From the NCBI GenBank assembly GCA_026224775.1, contig JAMFRP010000014.1, positions 62,001 through 126,000 on the forward strand: a stretch of 64,000 bases of DNA, given 5' to 3'. A program made the translations under genes and the position numbers. Shown piece after piece: positions 17,535-25,576 of the stretch; the stretch's first letter is position 1, and every line of letters begins with the position of its first letter. The notes beneath the pieces were generated by a model that did not search any database, was not told the origin of the DNA, and saw nothing but the letters and a program-made list of their open reading frames with translations. The DNA comes from Bacteroidota bacterium. Lineage in GTDB: Bacteria; Bacteroidota; Bacteroidia; Sphingobacteriales; Sphingobacteriaceae.

Positions 17535-18964
17535 GCGACACAACAGATAAATACGATTTTGGCATGATAGGCCTTGGTACCATGGGCCGTAACTTGCTGT
17601 TAAACATGGGCGACCATGGTGTTAAAGGTGCCGGTTTTGATAAAGATGCCTCAAAAGGCCAATTATTAGAGCAGGAAAGCACCCATAAAAACCTTAAAGG
17701 TTTTAGCGAAGTTGAACCTTTTGTAAAAAGTCTTAAAAGTCCGCGCGCTATAATGATGCTGGTTCCGGCCGGTAAAATTGTGGATGATGTAATTGCTGAG
17801 CTATTGCCTTTGCTTGATAAAGGTGATATTTTGATAGATGGTGGTAACTCGCATTTTACTGATACCAACCGCCGTGTTGATGAGCTGGAAGCTCAAGGTT
17901 TCCATTTCTTCGGTATGGGTATATCGGGTGGTGAAGAAGGTGCGCGCCGTGGCCCGAGCATGATGCCGGGTGGCGATAAAGATGCCTACAATGTAATGAA
18001 ACCGATATTGGAATCTATCGCTGCTAAAGTTGATGGCGCGCCGTGCGTAACATACATTGGCCCTGGTGCATCTGGTCACTTTGTTAAAATGGTTCACAAT
18101 GGCATTGAGTACGGTATAATGCAATTAATTGCTGAAACCTACGAAGTGCTTAAAACCGGACTAAAGCTTGACAACGAAGCTATCGGTAAAGTATTTACTA
18201 AATGGAATGACGGTCGTTTAAGCTCTTTCTTGTTAGAGATCACTAAAGATATATTCCACTACAAAGCTCCGGGAACCGATCATTTATTGTTAGATGATAT
18301 TAAGGACGAAGCTAAAGCTAAAGGTACCGGTAAATGGACGTCACAAGTGGCTATGGACTTGCAGGCACCCATCCCATCTATTGATACAGCGGTATCTATG
18401 CGCGATCTTTCCAAATACAAAGAAATGCGTTTAGAGGCTGCTAAAGTATACAGCAAAACTGCTCCAAAATTGGACGTTGGCAATACTGATGAGTTTTTAG
18501 AAGCATTAGAGCAAGCGTACTACTTCAGCATGGTTATTACTTATGCTCAAGGTATGTTCATGCTGTCAAACGCATCTAAAGAATATCAATATGATCTGCA
18601 TTTAGACGAGATCGCCAAAATATGGCGTGGTGGTTGTATCATCCGTTCAACATTCCTGAATGATATATACAACGCTTACAAAAGCAACGCGAAACTATCG
18701 CATCTGTTATTAGATGCCGGAGTTGAAAAATTAGTTAGCGCAGCAGTACCTGGTGCAAGAAAAGTAATTTCTTCTGCTATAGCCGCTGGTATCGCTGTTC
18801 CTTCTTACGCTGCTTCTATAAGCTACTTTGATAACTTCCGTACCGGAAGGATGCCATCAAACTTAACACAGGCTCAACGCGACTATTTTGGCGCGCACAC
18901 TTATGAATTGGTTGGCAAAGAGGGCACTTTCCACACCCAATGGGTACCTAAAAGCGATCATTAA
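17531..18964 (+). CDS. gnd: 6-phosphogluconate dehydrogenase, decarboxylating
   Basis: Oxidises 6-phosphogluconate to ribulose-5-phosphate and CO2 with reduction of NADP+. The 477-aa protein has the Rossmann motif GLGTMGRNLLLNM near the N-terminus, GMGISGGEEGARRGPSMMPG (substrate loop) and KMVHNGIEYG with the catalytic Lys, and the IWRGGCIIRSTFL helix. Length is typical of the long dimeric form. The start codon overlaps the HAD gene by 4 bp, and zwf follows after 33 bp. Confidence 0.97.
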   Translation: MSDTTDKYDFGMIGLGTMGRNLLLNMGDHGVKGAGFDKDASKGQLLEQESTHKNLKGFSEVEPFVKSLKSPRAIMMLVPAGKIVDDVIAELLPLLDKGDILIDGGNSHFTDTNRRVDELEAQGFHFFGMGISGGEEGARRGPSMMPGGDKDAYNVMKPILESIAAKVDGAPCVTYIGPGASGHFVKMVHNGIEYGIMQLIAETYEVLKTGLKLDNEAIGKVFTKWNDGRLSSFLLEITKDIFHYKAPGTDHLLLDDIKDEAKAKGTGKWTSQVAMDLQAPIPSIDTAVSMRDLSKYKEMRLEAAKVYSKTAPKLDVGNTDEFLEALEQAYYFSMVITYAQGMFMLSNASKEYQYDLHLDEIAKIWRGGCIIRSTFLNDIYNAYKSNAKLSHLLLDAGVEKLVSAAVPGARKVISSAIAAGIAVPSYAASISYFDNFRTGRMPSNLTQAQRDYFGAHTYELVGKEGTFHTQWVPKSDH

Positions 18965-18997
18965 TTAAACTTTAATTAGCCGATAGAATATAATATC

Positions 18998-20509
18998 ATG
19001 GAATCAACTAAAAATCAACCTACAATATTTATCATTTTTGGAGGTACAGGAGATTTGAACGCCCGTAAACTGGCGCCTGCACTTTACAACCTGTTTTTGG
19101 ACAATTGGTTACCAAAGCAGTTTGCCATAATCGGTACAGGAAGAACCAAACTTACCGATGAGGATTTCCGCAAGAAATTATTGGATGATATCAACCAGTT
19201 TTCGCGTAGCGGAAAGGCTGAAAAGAAAAAATGGGATGAGTTTTCAAAAAACTTGTATTACCAGGTATCAGACATTAATGATTCTGAAACTTATAAAGAA
19301 TTTGGCAAACAGGTAGAAACCCGCAACGCGGAGTGGAAAACCAAAGCCAATGTAATTTATTACATGGCGGTATCGCCTAACTTCTTCCCAATCATCGCTT
19401 CTAATATTTCAAAAGCAGGCTTGGCCGAGGATAAAGAGCGTACAAGAATCGTTATCGAAAAACCTTTCGGGCATGATCTGGAAACCGCTAAAGAATTAAA
19501 CACTTTATTGGCCGGTATTTTTGATGAAAAACAGATCTACCGTATCGACCATTATCTAGGTAAAGAAACTGTTCAGAATATAATGGCATTCCGTTTCGCC
19601 AACTCCATACTGGAGCCGATATGGAACCGTAATTATATTGAGCATGTGCAGATTTCTGTAACTGAACAATTAGGCGTTGAAGAGCGTGGCGATTACTACG
19701 ATGGCGCCGGTGCTTTACGCGATATGATCCAGAATCACCTGTTACAGTTATTGTGTTTGGTGGCGATGGAGACCCCGGTTAATTTTAGCGCCGATGAGAT
19801 ACGCAACCGCAAAGTTGATGTGTTACATGCCATGCGCAAATTCTCGCCTGATGATGTACGTAACTCCGCTGTGCGTGGCCAATATGGCAAAGGATGGATG
19901 GAAGGTAAAGAAGTTACCGGCTACCGCGATGAACCAAAGGTTGATGCTGACTCAAACACTGAAACTTTTGCCGCTGTTAAATTTTTTGTAGACAACTGGC
20001 GCTGGCAAGGTATTCCTTTCTACCTGCGTACAGGTAAAAGGCTGCACCAATCATCATCAGTGATCACGATTCAGTTTAAGGATGTGCCTCACAAGGTATT
20101 CCCTACTGAAGCAGCAGAAAGCTGGCAACAAAATAGGTTGATCATCAGCATACAGCCTGAAATGAGTATCCGCTTACAAGTACAGGCAAAACGCCCGGGC
20201 TTGGATATGATATTAAATACTGTTGATATGGTATTTGATTACAAAGGCACTTATACCAGTCAGGCTCCTGAAGCTTACGAAACCCTATTGTTAGATACTA
20301 TGCTGGGCGATCAAACGCTGTTTATGCGTGGCGACCAGGTAGAAGCTGCATGGGAGTTGATCATGCCGATATTAAGCACCTGGACTAACAAGAAAAGCTT
20401 GAATTTCCCTAATTATTCTGCTAACTCATGGGGACCTGAAAGTGCTGAAGCATTAATAGCGCGCGATGGTTTTACCTGGTTCTCACTGCCCTTAAAGGAC
20501 AAAAAATAA
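18998..20509 (+). CDS. zwf: Glucose-6-phosphate dehydrogenase
   Basis: The first step of the oxidative pentose phosphate pathway, yielding NADPH and 6-phosphogluconolactone. The 503-aa protein has the nucleotide motif FGGTGDLNARKLAPALYNL, the substrate signature RIDHYLGKETVQN with the catalytic His region, and YLRTGKRL. Full length. It is followed 3 bp later by pgl, which acts on its product. With gnd it is the main NADPH source next to the peroxide-defence genes downstream. Confidence 0.97.
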   Translation: MESTKNQPTIFIIFGGTGDLNARKLAPALYNLFLDNWLPKQFAIIGTGRTKLTDEDFRKKLLDDINQFSRSGKAEKKKWDEFSKNLYYQVSDINDSETYKEFGKQVETRNAEWKTKANVIYYMAVSPNFFPIIASNISKAGLAEDKERTRIVIEKPFGHDLETAKELNTLLAGIFDEKQIYRIDHYLGKETVQNIMAFRFANSILEPIWNRNYIEHVQISVTEQLGVEERGDYYDGAGALRDMIQNHLLQLLCLVAMETPVNFSADEIRNRKVDVLHAMRKFSPDDVRNSAVRGQYGKGWMEGKEVTGYRDEPKVDADSNTETFAAVKFFVDNWRWQGIPFYLRTGKRLHQSSSVITIQFKDVPHKVFPTEAAESWQQNRLIISIQPEMSIRLQVQAKRPGLDMILNTVDMVFDYKGTYTSQAPEAYETLLLDTMLGDQTLFMRGDQVEAAWELIMPILSTWTNKKSLNFPNYSANSWGPESAEALIARDGFTWFSLPLKDKK

Positions 20510-20512
20510 GCT

Positions 20513-21241
20513 ATGAAACTAAATATTTTCAATACACCCGAAAATGTACTGGTTAACCTGGCTACTTATTTTGTAACAGTGGCAGAGCAGTCTATCGCTA
20601 AACACGGTAACTTTTCGGTAGCCTTATCTGGTGGAAGCTCCCCTAAAAAATTGTATGAGCTTTTGGCTTCAAACGATTTTAAAAATAAGGTAGACTGGGA
20701 AAACGTGTATTTCTTTTTTGGGGATGAGCGTAATGTTCCGCAGGATGATAAAGACAGCAATTATTTAATGGCAAAAACAGCTTTGTTTGATCCATTGAAT
20801 ATTGATGATTCTAACATTTTCGCTGTTGATACATCATTAAGCCCTGCTGAAGCCGCGGCTGAATACAAAAAGGCTATCGACCTGTTTTTCGACGAGCAAT
20901 CATTAACGTTTGATCTGATCCTGCTTGGTTTGGGAGATAACTCGCATACTGCTTCTTTATTCCCTTACACACCGGTTCTGCATGAAACTACAGCCACCGT
21001 GAAGGAAGTGTTTTTAGAAGACCAGCAAGTTTACCGCATCACCTTTACTGCACCATTAATTAACCAGGCGCACAACATAGCCTTTTTAGTTTACGGCGAA
21101 GGTAAAGCGATAGCAGTTCATCATGTATTGGAAGATGCCAGGGATATTGAAAACTATCCTGCGCAACTGATTGCCCCTACCCATGGCAAGATACGCTGGT
21201 ACTTAGATGAGCCGGCAGCAGCCGATTTGAAGAATAAATAG
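20513..21241 (+). CDS. pgl: 6-phosphogluconolactonase (DevB type)
   Basis: Hydrolyses 6-phosphogluconolactone. The 242-aa protein has the family motifs SGGSSPKKLYELLA, FFFGDERNVPQDDKDSNYLM and LGLGDNSHTASLFP, where the last His/Asp residues belong to the active site. It is the last gene of the cluster and is followed within 24 bp by a strong terminator. Together, zwf, pgl and gnd give the whole oxidative branch. Confidence 0.96.
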   Translation: MKLNIFNTPENVLVNLATYFVTVAEQSIAKHGNFSVALSGGSSPKKLYELLASNDFKNKVDWENVYFFFGDERNVPQDDKDSNYLMAKTALFDPLNIDDSNIFAVDTSLSPAEAAAEYKKAIDLFFDEQSLTFDLILLGLGDNSHTASLFPYTPVLHETTATVKEVFLEDQQVYRITFTAPLINQAHNIAFLVYGEGKAIAVHHVLEDARDIENYPAQLIAPTHGKIRWYLDEPAAADLKNK

Positions 21242-21264
21242 ATTATTCATTAAGTATTTATGTT

Positions 21265-21297
21265 AAAGGCGATAAGATGATCTTATCGCCTTTTTTA
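21265..21297 (+). terminator. Strong terminator ending the pentose phosphate cluster
   Basis: A perfect 13-bp stem (21265-21277 with 21281-21293) has a 3-nt loop and then a T-rich tail (TTTTTTATTT overlaps the right arm end). It separates pgl from ahpC. Confidence 0.92.
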
Positions 21298-21336
21298 TTT
21301 AGCTGCTAAACTGGGAGATATGAATCATTCATTTAT

Positions 21337-21351
21337 ATAGATTTTATCTAT
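21337..21351. promoter_or_regulatory. OxyR-type box upstream of ahpC
   Basis: ATAGATTTTATCTAT fits the OxyR dyad ATAG-nTnnnAn-CTAT at every fixed position. A second, degenerate half follows from ATAG at 21357. The box lies about 50 bp before the TATATTTG element at 21394 and about 78 bp before the ahpC ATG, a fair position for an activator. The same dyad is found at oxyR/katA (35228-35242). Known: E. coli OxyR uses this motif. Inferred: the OxyR encoded here binds it. Confidence 0.65.
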
Positions 21352-21393
21352 ACATTATAGAAACTACATATCTAACAACTATATAGTTATTTG

Positions 21394-21401
21394 TATATTT
21401 G
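21394..21401 (+). promoter_or_regulatory. Bacteroidota -7 element (TATATTTG) of ahpC
   Basis: TATATTTG matches TAnnTTTG exactly and lies 27 bp before the ahpC ATG. No TTG is seen at the -33 position, which would suit an activator-dependent promoter with the OxyR box upstream. Confidence 0.55.
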
Positions 21402-21428
21402 CAACAAATAAAAACAAAAATTAAAAAT

Positions 21429-21974
21429 ATGATTACTATAGGACAAGAATTTCCGAAATTCTCTAAAACTGCGGTTGTTAGTATCGAAAAAGGAAAAGAG
21501 TTTGAAACTATCAACTCTGATTATTTTACTAACGAGGATAACGTTTGGACTGTAATGTTTTGGTGGCCAAAGGATTTCACTTTTGTTTGTCCTACTGAAA
21601 TAGCTGAATTTAACAAAGCTTATGGTGAATTCCGTGACCGTGATGCACGTTTAATTGGTGCTTCAACTGATTCTGAATTTGTACATGCTGCATGGAGAAG
21701 AGATCATGATGATTTGCGTGATTTGAAATTCCCGATGCTTGCTGATACTTCAAAATCATTAGCAGAAGAGTTAGGTATATTAGAGCCTAATGAAAAAGTT
21801 GCTTACCGTGCTACTTTCATCATCGACCCGACCGGTATTGTACGTTGGGTTTGTGTTAACGACCTAAGCGTTGGCCGTAATGTTAAAGAAGTATTACGTG
21901 TGCTTGATGGTTTACAAACTGACGAGCTTTGCCCTTGCAACTGGGAAAAAGGCCAGGAAACATTAACAGTATAA
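21429..21974 (+). CDS. ahpC: AhpC-type peroxiredoxin (two C-terminal Cys, mycobacterial AhpC-like)
   Basis: Reduces H2O2 and organic peroxides in the cytoplasm. The 181-aa protein has the peroxidatic Cys54 in FVCPTE and the C-terminal pair Cys168/Cys170 in LCPCNW, the arrangement of Mycobacterium AhpC, which is recycled by AhpD rather than AhpF. An AhpD-like gene follows. The frame extends to a TTG at 21399, but that lies inside the -7 element; ATG 21429 (MITIGQEF) is the sensible start. Likely OxyR-activated. Confidence 0.93.
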   Translation: MITIGQEFPKFSKTAVVSIEKGKEFETINSDYFTNEDNVWTVMFWWPKDFTFVCPTEIAEFNKAYGEFRDRDARLIGASTDSEFVHAAWRRDHDDLRDLKFPMLADTSKSLAEELGILEPNEKVAYRATFIIDPTGIVRWVCVNDLSVGRNVKEVLRVLDGLQTDELCPCNWEKGQETLTV

Positions 21975-21993
21975 TTTGTTTGAATATTGATAT

Positions 21994-22021
21994 CCCCGTG
22001 CCTTTGGCGCGGGGATTTTTT
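21994..22021 (+). terminator. Terminator or attenuator between ahpC and the ahpD-like gene
   Basis: CCCCGTGCC (21994-22002) pairs with GGCGCGGGG (22006-22014) with one G-T pair and a TTT loop, followed by ATTTTTT. It lies in the 69-bp ahpC-ahpD gap, so it may set a lower level of the second gene by partial termination. Confidence 0.75.
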
Positions 22022-22043
22022 ATGCATTACTAATCACAAAAAA

Positions 22044-22628
22044 ATGAGCGAAGTTACCGAAACTATAAACGAGCTATTGCAAAGCCTAGGCCTGGATACA
22101 GACTATCGTACCGAGAGCCTTACCTTACTTGAAAAAGGCGAATCGCGCTATATACGCGATTTTAAATTGAATTTCAGCAGTACACTAACCTCTGAACATT
22201 TAAGCGCTAAGGAATGCGCTTTATTAGGCCTAAGCGTTGCCATAAACAATACCAACACCCCGCTTACCCAGTATTACACAAAATATGCCGAAGAGCAGGG
22301 AGCAACCGCAGCAGACATTGCCGAAGCTGTCGCATGCGCATCGTTACTGGCATCTAACAATGTATTTTACCGTTTCAGGCATTTTACCCAAAAAGATAAA
22401 TACAATCAGATCCCGGCACGCATCAGAATGCAGATTATGATGAAGCCTGTTACCGGCAAAGAATTTTTTGAATTGATGAGCTTAACTATTTCGGCTGTGA
22501 ATGGTTGTGAATTGTGCGTAAACGCTCACGAAGATTCATTAATAAAGATGGGTACTACCGAGGAAAGAGTTTTTGATGCGATACGAATAGCATCATTAGT
22601 TACAGCAAGTGGAAAGGTTATTTATTGA
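22044..22628 (+). CDS. ahpD: AhpD-like carboxymuconolactone decarboxylase-fold protein
   Basis: A 194-aa AhpD-family protein. It carries the thiol active site GCELCVNAHE with Cys155, Cys158 and His162, corresponding to the CxxC-x3-H motif of Mycobacterium AhpD, which reduces AhpC using lipoylated proteins. The start is the ATG at 22044 (MSEVTETI); a longer frame from 21987 would run through the terminator hairpin. It is paired with ahpC, so the likely role is recycling of AhpC. The identity of the electron donor is inferred from the family only. Confidence 0.88.
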   Translation: MSEVTETINELLQSLGLDTDYRTESLTLLEKGESRYIRDFKLNFSSTLTSEHLSAKECALLGLSVAINNTNTPLTQYYTKYAEEQGATAADIAEAVACASLLASNNVFYRFRHFTQKDKYNQIPARIRMQIMMKPVTGKEFFELMSLTISAVNGCELCVNAHEDSLIKMGTTEERVFDAIRIASLVTASGKVIY

Positions 22629-22835
22629 TATTGATGTAAAAAAGCCGCTATATAATAAAATTTCATAATTTTTTCATTTTGTGTCTTTTATTGCACTGCA
22701 AAATTGTTTTTTACAATTAAAAACTATTAATTTTATAGCAAGATTAAACACCCCCGCTCCCATATATATTTAGTAATAAGCATTTGTGATTTTGTGGGGC
22801 TTATACCAAATTTTTAATTGTTAATTTTTTTTGAG

Positions 22836-22874
22836 AAAGCCGCCCTATGAATAACAGGGCGGCTTTATCTTTTT
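22836..22874 (+). terminator. Terminator between the ahpD-like gene and the efflux operon
   Basis: AAAGCCGCCCT (22836-22846) pairs exactly with AGGGCGGCTTT (22856-22866) and is followed by ATCTTTTT. The T-tract favours the + strand, but it also lies immediately after the efflux-pump stop codon on the - strand, so it may serve both. The remaining 207 bp of the 22629-22872 gap is AT-rich with no feature I can name. Confidence 0.75.
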
Positions 22875-24420
22875 AGTGCGTGTCTACCGCTGCTTTTTGG
22901 CCTTTTTTGAATGGCTGCAAGTATAATAATGGTATTGAGAATAGCATTACTAAACCTGATATCCAATAAGCATCAGCATAAGTTAACAGCAATGTTTGCT
23001 TAATTACCATACCCTCAATAGCCTGATAAGCCATTTGCGTGGCATCGCTTAATGACTTGCCTTTGGCTTCAAAATTTTGTATCAAATTATTAAAGCGCAA
23101 TGTAAATGCATTATTATAAGGGTTAATGTTGGTTAATAGGTTGTTGCGGTGTACCCCCTGGCGTATGTGAATTATGGTAGTTAATGTAGCTATACCAAAA
23201 GCACCACCAAGCTGGCGCATCATATTATTTAAACCAGTACCCTGCCCTATTTCCGGCCCTTTAAGGTCGGCAATTGCTAAAGTGGTTAACGGTACGAATA
23301 ATAATGCCATACCTACACCCCTTATCACCAATGGCCAAAAGAAATCGCCTGTACCTGAATTAAGTGTTGATTTACTCAGCATAGTGGTAAATACAAAAAA
23401 CAGGAACATGCCTATGGTAGCCATAAATTGTGCTGGGATACCCTTGTTGAGCATCTTACCAATAAATGGCATCAATATAATGGTACACAAACCACCAGGG
23501 AACAAAATTTCACCGGTTTGTTGTGCCGAGAACCCTAGCAAACTCTGACAGAAAATCGGGAATACGAAAACCGATCCATACAAACCAAACCCGAGCACAA
23601 AGGATGTAAACATCCCCACCGCGAAACTTCGATGCCGCATAATGGCAAAGTTAACTATCGGGTGATCAGTGCTTAATTCTCGCCAAATAAACAGCAGGGT
23701 TCCTAATATGGCAGTTATAGTAAGTACAAGTATGTATGTTTTTGAAAACCAATCCTCCGACTCACCTTTTTCCAATATGGTTTGTAAACTACCTACTGCA
23801 AGGGCAAGTAATCCAATACCCCACCAGTCGATCGGCTTGTTTCGCCCATCTCGCGGCGTTGTTCGCACAAAGGTATAGGTTAGGAAAAGTGCCAGCATAC
23901 CAACAGGTATATTTACATAAAATATCCATGGCCATGAGTAATTGTCAGTGATCCAGCCACCAATAGTTGGCCCTACTGTTGGCCCTACAACTGCTCCTAA
24001 ACCAAATAAGGCGGTAGCAGTACCAATTTCTTCACGCGGCCAGGTTTCAATCAGGATAGCTTGTGATGTTGATATCAAACCACCACCTGCAATACCTTGT
24101 ATAATACGGAATAATACCAACTCATCTAAACTATGTGCATTACCGCATAAAAATGACGCGATAGTAAACAATAGAATAGACGCCATATAGTAATTTTTAC
24201 GCCCGAAGAAACTACCTAACCATCCCGACATTGGCAGTATAATTACGTTTGCCACTGCGTAACCAGTAGTTACCCATGCAACGTCTTCAAGTGTGGCCCC
24301 CAGGTTACCCTGTATTTGGGGCAGGGATACATTTACTATCGTGGTATCAATAAGCTCCAACAATGAAGCCATGATCACCGTGATAGTAATGATCCACTTT
24401 CTAAAACCTTGTTCAGCCAT
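22873..24420 (-). CDS. emrB: DHA2-family MFS drug exporter (EmrB/QacA type)
   Basis: Inner-membrane proton-driven exporter of a tripartite pump. The 515-aa protein has about 14 transmembrane segments, typical of DHA2. The N-terminus ELIDTTIVNVSLPQIQGNLG is the family's first-helix motif D-x-T-x-V-N-V-A/S, followed by WVTTGYAVANVIILPMSGWL and, later, GPTVGPTIGGWITD (motif C). It is the last gene of the tetR-tolC-emrA-emrB operon, 10 bp after emrA. The substrate is unknown. Confidence 0.93.
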   Translation of the reverse strand: MAEQGFRKWIITITVIMASLLELIDTTIVNVSLPQIQGNLGATLEDVAWVTTGYAVANVIILPMSGWLGSFFGRKNYYMASILLFTIASFLCGNAHSLDELVLFRIIQGIAGGGLISTSQAILIETWPREEIGTATALFGLGAVVGPTVGPTIGGWITDNYSWPWIFYVNIPVGMLALFLTYTFVRTTPRDGRNKPIDWWGIGLLALAVGSLQTILEKGESEDWFSKTYILVLTITAILGTLLFIWRELSTDHPIVNFAIMRHRSFAVGMFTSFVLGFGLYGSVFVFPIFCQSLLGFSAQQTGEILFPGGLCTIILMPFIGKMLNKGIPAQFMATIGMFLFFVFTTMLSKSTLNSGTGDFFWPLVIRGVGMALLFVPLTTLAIADLKGPEIGQGTGLNNMMRQLGGAFGIATLTTIIHIRQGVHRNNLLTNINPYNNAFTLRFNNLIQNFEAKGKSLSDATQMAYQAIEGMVIKQTLLLTYADAYWISGLVMLFSIPLLYLQPFKKGQKAAVDTH

Positions 24421-24430
24421 TATTAATTAA

Positions 24431-25495
24431 TTAGTCTTTGTAGATTACTGAAACATTCACGCTCATACCCGGGCGTAACCTGTCCATAGTTGCTTTATCA
24501 GCTTTAATTAAAATTTTAACAGGCACACGTTGTACTACTTTTACGTAGTTACCGGTAGCATTATCAGGTGGCAATAAAGAGAATTTTGCGCCGGTAGCCG
24601 GTGAAAAGTTAAATACGGTTCCCTCTAATTTCATTTCAGGATAGGCATCAACCTCAATGTCAACTTTTTGGCCTGAACGGATTTTATCTAACTGCGTTTC
24701 TTTAAAGTTGGCAGTTATATAAATGCTGTTATCATTAACTACAGAAAACAAAGTTTGCCCTGCCTGTACTAACTGGCCTATTTGTATATTCTTTTTAGAA
24801 ACCAAGCCGCTCGCAGGAGATTTAATTGATGTGTATGATAATTGAAGTTTTGCAAAATCAACATCAACCTGGCGTTGTGCAACACCGGTGTTGGTTACAG
24901 TCAATTGGTTTTTGGTAGTCCCAATTTGTTGCTCTGCCGCTGTATACTGATCCTGTGCTGCTTTATAATTTGCCTGTGCAACTTCAAGATCGGCTTTTGC
25001 CTGATCAAATTGTTGTTGGGTTACAGATCCGTCTTTTACCAGATTAGCATAACGCTGATAATCCTTTGATACCTGGTCAAGCTTTGCAGCCGCTGATACT
25101 ACACCAGCTTTTGCAACAGATGAGTTTGAAGAAACTGTATAGATTTGTGACTGACTAACACCTACGCCAGCACTTGCACCTTTTTGTGCGGCTAATGCCT
25201 GATCAAGTTTTACTTTATAGTCATGGTCATCCAGTTTAACCAGTAATTGGTCTTTGTTAACGTGTTCGTTTTCCTGGAAATATATACTATCAACATAACC
25301 ACCAACGCGGGCAACAACGGGGCTTATATCGCCATCTATCTGCGCGTCATCAGTATCAACGTGCTTGCTGAAATATATATATTCTTTTATCCCGAAGATG
25401 ATACCGCCTATCAGTACAATTCCTAATATAATCGGAAGTACCCTATTCGGTTTCTTTTTTGGTTCTTCTTCTTCTGAGTTGTGTTTTTGTGCCAT
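24431..25495 (-). CDS. emrA: HlyD-family membrane fusion protein (EmrA type)
   Basis: Periplasmic adaptor linking the MFS exporter to the outer-membrane channel. The 354-aa protein has a charged cytoplasmic tail (1-16, EEEEPKKKPNR), one transmembrane helix (about 18-36, VLPIILGIVLIGGIIFG), and the biotinyl-lipoyl hairpin (HVDTDDAQIDGDISPVVARV). A long coiled coil (about 80-210) is followed by a second lipoyl half (SYTSIKSPASGLVSKKNIQI) and a beta-barrel. It lies between tolC and emrB. Confidence 0.94.
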   Translation of the reverse strand: MAQKHNSEEEEPKKKPNRVLPIILGIVLIGGIIFGIKEYIYFSKHVDTDDAQIDGDISPVVARVGGYVDSIYFQENEHVNKDQLLVKLDDHDYKVKLDQALAAQKGASAGVGVSQSQIYTVSSNSSVAKAGVVSAAAKLDQVSKDYQRYANLVKDGSVTQQQFDQAKADLEVAQANYKAAQDQYTAAEQQIGTTKNQLTVTNTGVAQRQVDVDFAKLQLSYTSIKSPASGLVSKKNIQIGQLVQAGQTLFSVVNDNSIYITANFKETQLDKIRSGQKVDIEVDAYPEMKLEGTVFNFSPATGAKFSLLPPDNATGNYVKVVQRVPVKILIKADKATMDRLRPGMSVNVSVIYKD

Positions 25496-25576
25496 TGTAT
25501 TTTGTTATTTTTGAATTAGTGATTTAGTGAATGAGCGATTTCGATTTGCACATCTGCATATCTATTCATCTGCACA

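Noticed and set aside
21987..22043. Longer AhpD-like protein from 21987
   Set aside because: The added residues are encoded by the terminator hairpin, and MSEVTETI at 22044 has the normal family start.
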